Assembly: GCA_026413225.1 (NCBI GenBank)
Contig: CM048557.1
Coordinates: 4,642,501 to 4,706,500 of the forward strand
Reading direction: 5' to 3'
DNA length: 64,000 bases
From: Otis tarda
Lineage: Eukaryota > Chordata > Aves > Otidiformes > Otididae
The position numbers were made by a program, and so were the translations under genes. This document shows positions 60,601-64,000 of this stretch, piece by piece. How positions within the stretch are numbered: position 1 is the stretch's first letter; each line of letters begins with the position of its first letter. The notes under the pieces were generated by a model. It worked only from the letters and a program-made list of their open reading frames with translations, was not told the origin of the DNA and made no database searches.

Positions 60601-61874
60601 GGTTGACTCCATTTCTTCATTCTGGCTGAGGATATTCAGAGTAGGGTTTGAAAAAGTTTCAAGACACTTTATGACATTGATGTAACCCTCAAAGGGTCTC
60701 CCACTACCCTGGGGCTGGGATAGTCCCAAATGTAAGTAATATTTTTGTCTAAGTGATGTTAGCTAGTTCTTTGTTTTAACACCCCATGAGGCAACTAGAA
60801 AATTGCAGGCTACCAAGACTTATCCACAGCCTGTGCCCCTGAATAGATCTCCAAGATAAAACTCTCTTTCTGTTGCCTGAGGTGCTGACAAATCTGCTCT
60901 GATAGCCTTGTCCTGATGCAGAGAAGAGCCTGGCCTCTCTTAGGTTTAAGGAGTGGTAACCCTGCTTCCATACTCCATGAGCTCCTGCAAAGTCTAGACT
61001 GGGTTAGTATGTAGAACTAAGTTTGGGAATATAAAGGGATGTACAAACAACTTCCAAGTCTGTTACTACTTGAGGCAAAGGCAGCTTTACAGATCCCATT
61101 TGGTACAGAAACTATTTATCTTACTATTACATGTAGATATTTACCTGATTGTCTTTTCTGGCTCTTTACCTGATTCATTAAGTGGGCGATAAATTAGGTC
61201 CTACCCCATCCCTCACACTTGCACTTTCTTTGCTGCAGCAGCAATAAAAATGTCATTGCTGGCGATGACTTGAGTGAGTGACTGGAGCATGGACTATGTC
61301 AAATGGAGCCAAGAGTCTGCTCTGATGGAGAGCTCTCTTCTGGAGAGCAACATATTCATTTGCTTATGCTCTGGGTTCTTGTGCTTCCTTTTGCCTTTCT
61401 GGTTGTGTTTGCCCTTCACCTTCACACTGATATGCAGTGAATCTCACAGGTCTGTTTCCAAACTATCACAGCCATGGTATATGTTGTCATTGCAGATACA
61501 CAGAAGGGCAAGAAATGTTTTTTCTGTTTTCTTTTAGGTGGCTTTAGCAGTTAGAGGGCTTCCCATGGTGAGGTATTGGAGACCAGGGTGTGTAAAGCTG
61601 GGCTTGTTCCTTCCTGAGGCACCTCAAGGGATTTTGGCAGCTGTCCTGGAGCTGATTCCATTTGTCTTCTGCTGCACAAGGAGATCTCAGCATAAGGGTT
61701 GCAGAGGTAGTCTACGTGTTGTAGATGTGGGTGTTATCTGACTCTTCTGATAAACTGCCAGTACTGACAGGTACTTTGAAGGGTACCTGTCACCTGCTAC
61801 TGTGCAAGAAAAGGGACCACAGGTCCACAGACACTAGCTGAGCTGGAAGGAGCTTCAGAAGTGGGATATACTAA
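51616..61874. other. Intergenic; no gene seen
   Basis: About 10 kb with no supportable exon. It contains a purine-pyrimidine alternating tract near 57038-57072, an A-run near 58201-58215, and a 10-bp tandem (TCTGCTGGTT twice) near 58828-58847. The longest frame (59530-59919, minus, 129 codons) has no recognised domain, signal or neighbouring splice logic and is taken as chance. Confidence 0.6.
57038..57072 (+). repeat. Alternating purine-pyrimidine tract
   Basis: GTGTATATACGTACCTGTGT followed by GTGCGTACATGCATC alternates purine and pyrimidine almost throughout. Such sequence can adopt left-handed DNA under torsion; here it may simply be a degraded (TG/TA)n microsatellite. Confidence 0.6.
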
Positions 61875-62303
61875 TGTCCTGGTTCTGGCTAGGATAGAGT
61901 TAATTTTCACCTGAGCTGAGGAACTGGACCTGGTGGCACCTGTGACTGGGGGACACAGCTGGGATAGTTTACCCAAATTGGTCAAAGGGCCATGCCATCC
62001 CATGTGACATCATGCTCAATATATAAGTAAGGAGGGTGCTAAGGGGAGGTTCTGATACTGGGAGCTGGGATCCTCTGTGAGCTATTGTACTGTAAATTGT
62101 GTGCTGAAGTATTTTCTGTTATTTTTTGTTTGTTTGTTTGCTTTCCATCTCTGTTTTCTTTTCCTCTATTGTGCTCTTAATTTTTTTTTGTCTCAATCCA
62201 GAAGTCTTGTCTTTTTTTCTTTACCAATTCTCCTCTCTGTGCAGTGGGGAGGAGTAAGAAACTGTGTGGTATTTTAGCTGCTGAGTAGGGCTAAACCATG
62301 ACA
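61875..62303 (+). mobile_element. Solo LTR of an avian ERVL-like endogenous retrovirus
   Basis: The element starts TGTCCTGGTTCTGGCTAGGA and ends CTAAACCATGACA, the TG...CA termini of a very common avian LTR. Inside are GGATAGAGTTAATTTTC, ACCCAAATTGGTCAAAGGG, CATGTGACATCATGCTCA and a TATATAA box at 62020-62026. A T-rich U5 part with GTCTCAATCC follows. No gag, pol or env sequence lies on either side, so it is a solo LTR left by recombination. It appears shorter than the typical form, with the early U3 part missing. The flanking five bases (ACTAA left, ACTTG right) match only in the first three, so the target-site duplication is eroded or absent. Confidence 0.9.
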
Positions 62304-64000
62304 ACTTGGAACAGAGAAGCAGCAGAAGAAATCATGGGAGCAGAGTGGATGTGGTTGAATAGTAGGGGCCTTGGGCCTTGTCTATCTTACTCTGTCCATG
62401 TTGGCACGTGTGTGAGCCACAGGGAGTGGAGTCCAAACGTGGCCTCATCTGTCAAGCTGTGTTGAATTTTTGCATGTTACACTGTCCTGCTGTAGCTCTG
62501 TTCTGGTTGCAAAGGGCCAAAGCTTGCTATCGAGCCTTTTCCCATATCCTCACTAATGTCTGTTTCTCGTTGCTTCTTGTTGAAGGTCATCCATCATAAG
62601 CATTTGGATAATAAGCTGAAGCTGGAACCGTTGCTCTGGGTGCATTTCCTTCACTGCTTTCAGGCTTTCTGTGCTACAGATAGGTGGATCTGACAACCTT
62701 CTGAAATCTGTCTCCAGATAAATACAAAAATCTGAAAAAAAAGATAACTTTGTTGTCAAAATAGCAGGGCTGCAACTGTGTACACACAAAAAAAAAGCAT
62801 GTACGGTGATGTCTGATCTTTGTGGAAAAGATCATAAAAGCAGAATCTGGTTGACCGCTAACATATGCGGTCTTAGAAACTGCAAGTACATACTACATCA
62901 GGAGTTGTCTGCATGTGCCCCTAAATATTTTAAAGGTTAGACTTCTCCTATGGAAACAATAGTTGTTCAAAGTTAGAGTTAGCCTTTCCAAGGGACAAAG
63001 GAAAGCCTACAAGTAACAAGCTATGATTAATTTTTTGTTTGTTTTGTGCATGCACAAGAAAATGCTGTGATATTTTGTGACGATGAATCACCTTGTACAT
63101 GCATGCTCATCTCTCCGATGTCTGCAAAAGGCACTCTGAATTTGAGACCCATTTCCTCATTATCAGAGCCACTATGTTATGTCTTATAAACCTTTTCAGA
63201 AGCTGATTAAGCTTCATCTAAAAAAGCAGTTGGGTTTTTGGCCCTCGCTATTCCTATTACTGGGCAGCCATTCCAGGGCTTTTATCCATCCTATGACAGC
63301 CAAAACCATTTTATTTCCAACCTTAGTTTATTCATTGCCAATTTATGTCATGTGAAGAAATGAATGAATTATCAAATATGCCAGACTGCAGAATAAACAA
63401 AAGTGGTGTCACTAAACACCACATCCAGCATTTAGGGAGCAAACCTAAAGTAGATTCAGAAAGAAAAATCAATGCAAAAGGACATATAGCTAATTAGCAA
63501 GTGCAATAAATGACTACCATGAAAAATAGGCCATGTCGAGAATAATCTCTGTCAAATGTAGCTAAAGACTGTCCTCCTTAATCCGTTTAAGAATTGAGAG
63601 GGTATTAAAACCTGGAACATGTAAATCAGTTGTGAAAGTTTACAATTCACTGAACCTCACGTATCTCCAGGTTGGTATGTGTGGAGGGAATTCCAGCATG
63701 TCACTTTAGGAAAACTTAAGATAGCCAAGACTGGCTGGCGTGGAAGAAAACCTCTACCAGCAAGTCTCAGATTGCCAGCAAACTAGTGTTAAAAAGGGTG
63801 CTGTGTTTCACAATAAAGCGTTTCAAGGATGTGGACGCTGTGACGTGATCTCTCCGAAAGGTGCAGAAGGTGAGATAAGCATCTGTCTCCATTCTTTACA
63901 GAGCCCTTCGGTTTGACAGTAGCGAAACATATGCTGCCTGGCAGGTGAGCCCACGTTTGATCTACATAGCACTTTTCTTTTAATGCCTATGGTCCTGGCA
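62304..64000. other. Intergenic; no gene seen
   Basis: From the LTR to the window edge I find no exon, RNA gene or repeat that can be named. Open frames are short and without motifs. Confidence 0.6.

Overview
This window looks like bird (avian) nuclear DNA. It carries several CR1 LINE fragments, some with the typical CR1 3' end (GGTTGGACTAGATGACCTTT ... ATTCTATGATTCTAT), and a solo LTR of the common avian ERVL-like type. Overall composition is AT-rich and CpG-poor, with one strong CpG island. The only protein-coding sequence I can support is one exon. Nothing bacterial, plasmid-like or CRISPR-like is present.

Layout. Bases 1-2342 are the start of intron 1 of a minus-strand gene; they contain an old CR1 copy (about 272-848) and a short ORF that weakly resembles a short-chain dehydrogenase tail. 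Bases 2343-2560 (minus strand) are the first coding exon of a CREC-family EF-hand protein, best matched to reticulocalbin-1 (RCN1): signal peptide, then the family's conserved N-terminal block, then a GTAAGA donor. This exon sits in a CpG island (about 2096-2875) with a GC box and an inverted CCAAT box upstream. The remaining ~61 kb (2.9-64 kb) lies 5' of the gene and is a gene desert. In it I see three more CR1 copies (8391-8845 plus, 17513-18029 minus, 51497-51615 plus), a solo LTR (61875-62303), several eroded palindromic repeats of the kind found across sauropsid genomes, simple repeats, a perfect 38-bp tandem duplication (12995-13070), and patches rich in homeodomain-like motifs.

Interpretation. 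In vertebrates RCN1 lies between PAX6 and WT1 (human 11p13), and the 5' ends of RCN1 and PAX6 face each other. If the exon is RCN1 and synteny holds, this desert is the RCN1-proximal part of the PAX6-RCN1 interval, which is known to hold long-range regulatory DNA. Several non-repetitive patches are therefore listed as candidate conserved non-coding elements, the most distinctive being a CpG-enriched one at 42.3-42.95 kb. Their conservation cannot be checked from one sequence. I did not find convincing evidence of a new biological system; the findings are leads on regulation, repeat history and possible non-coding transcription.
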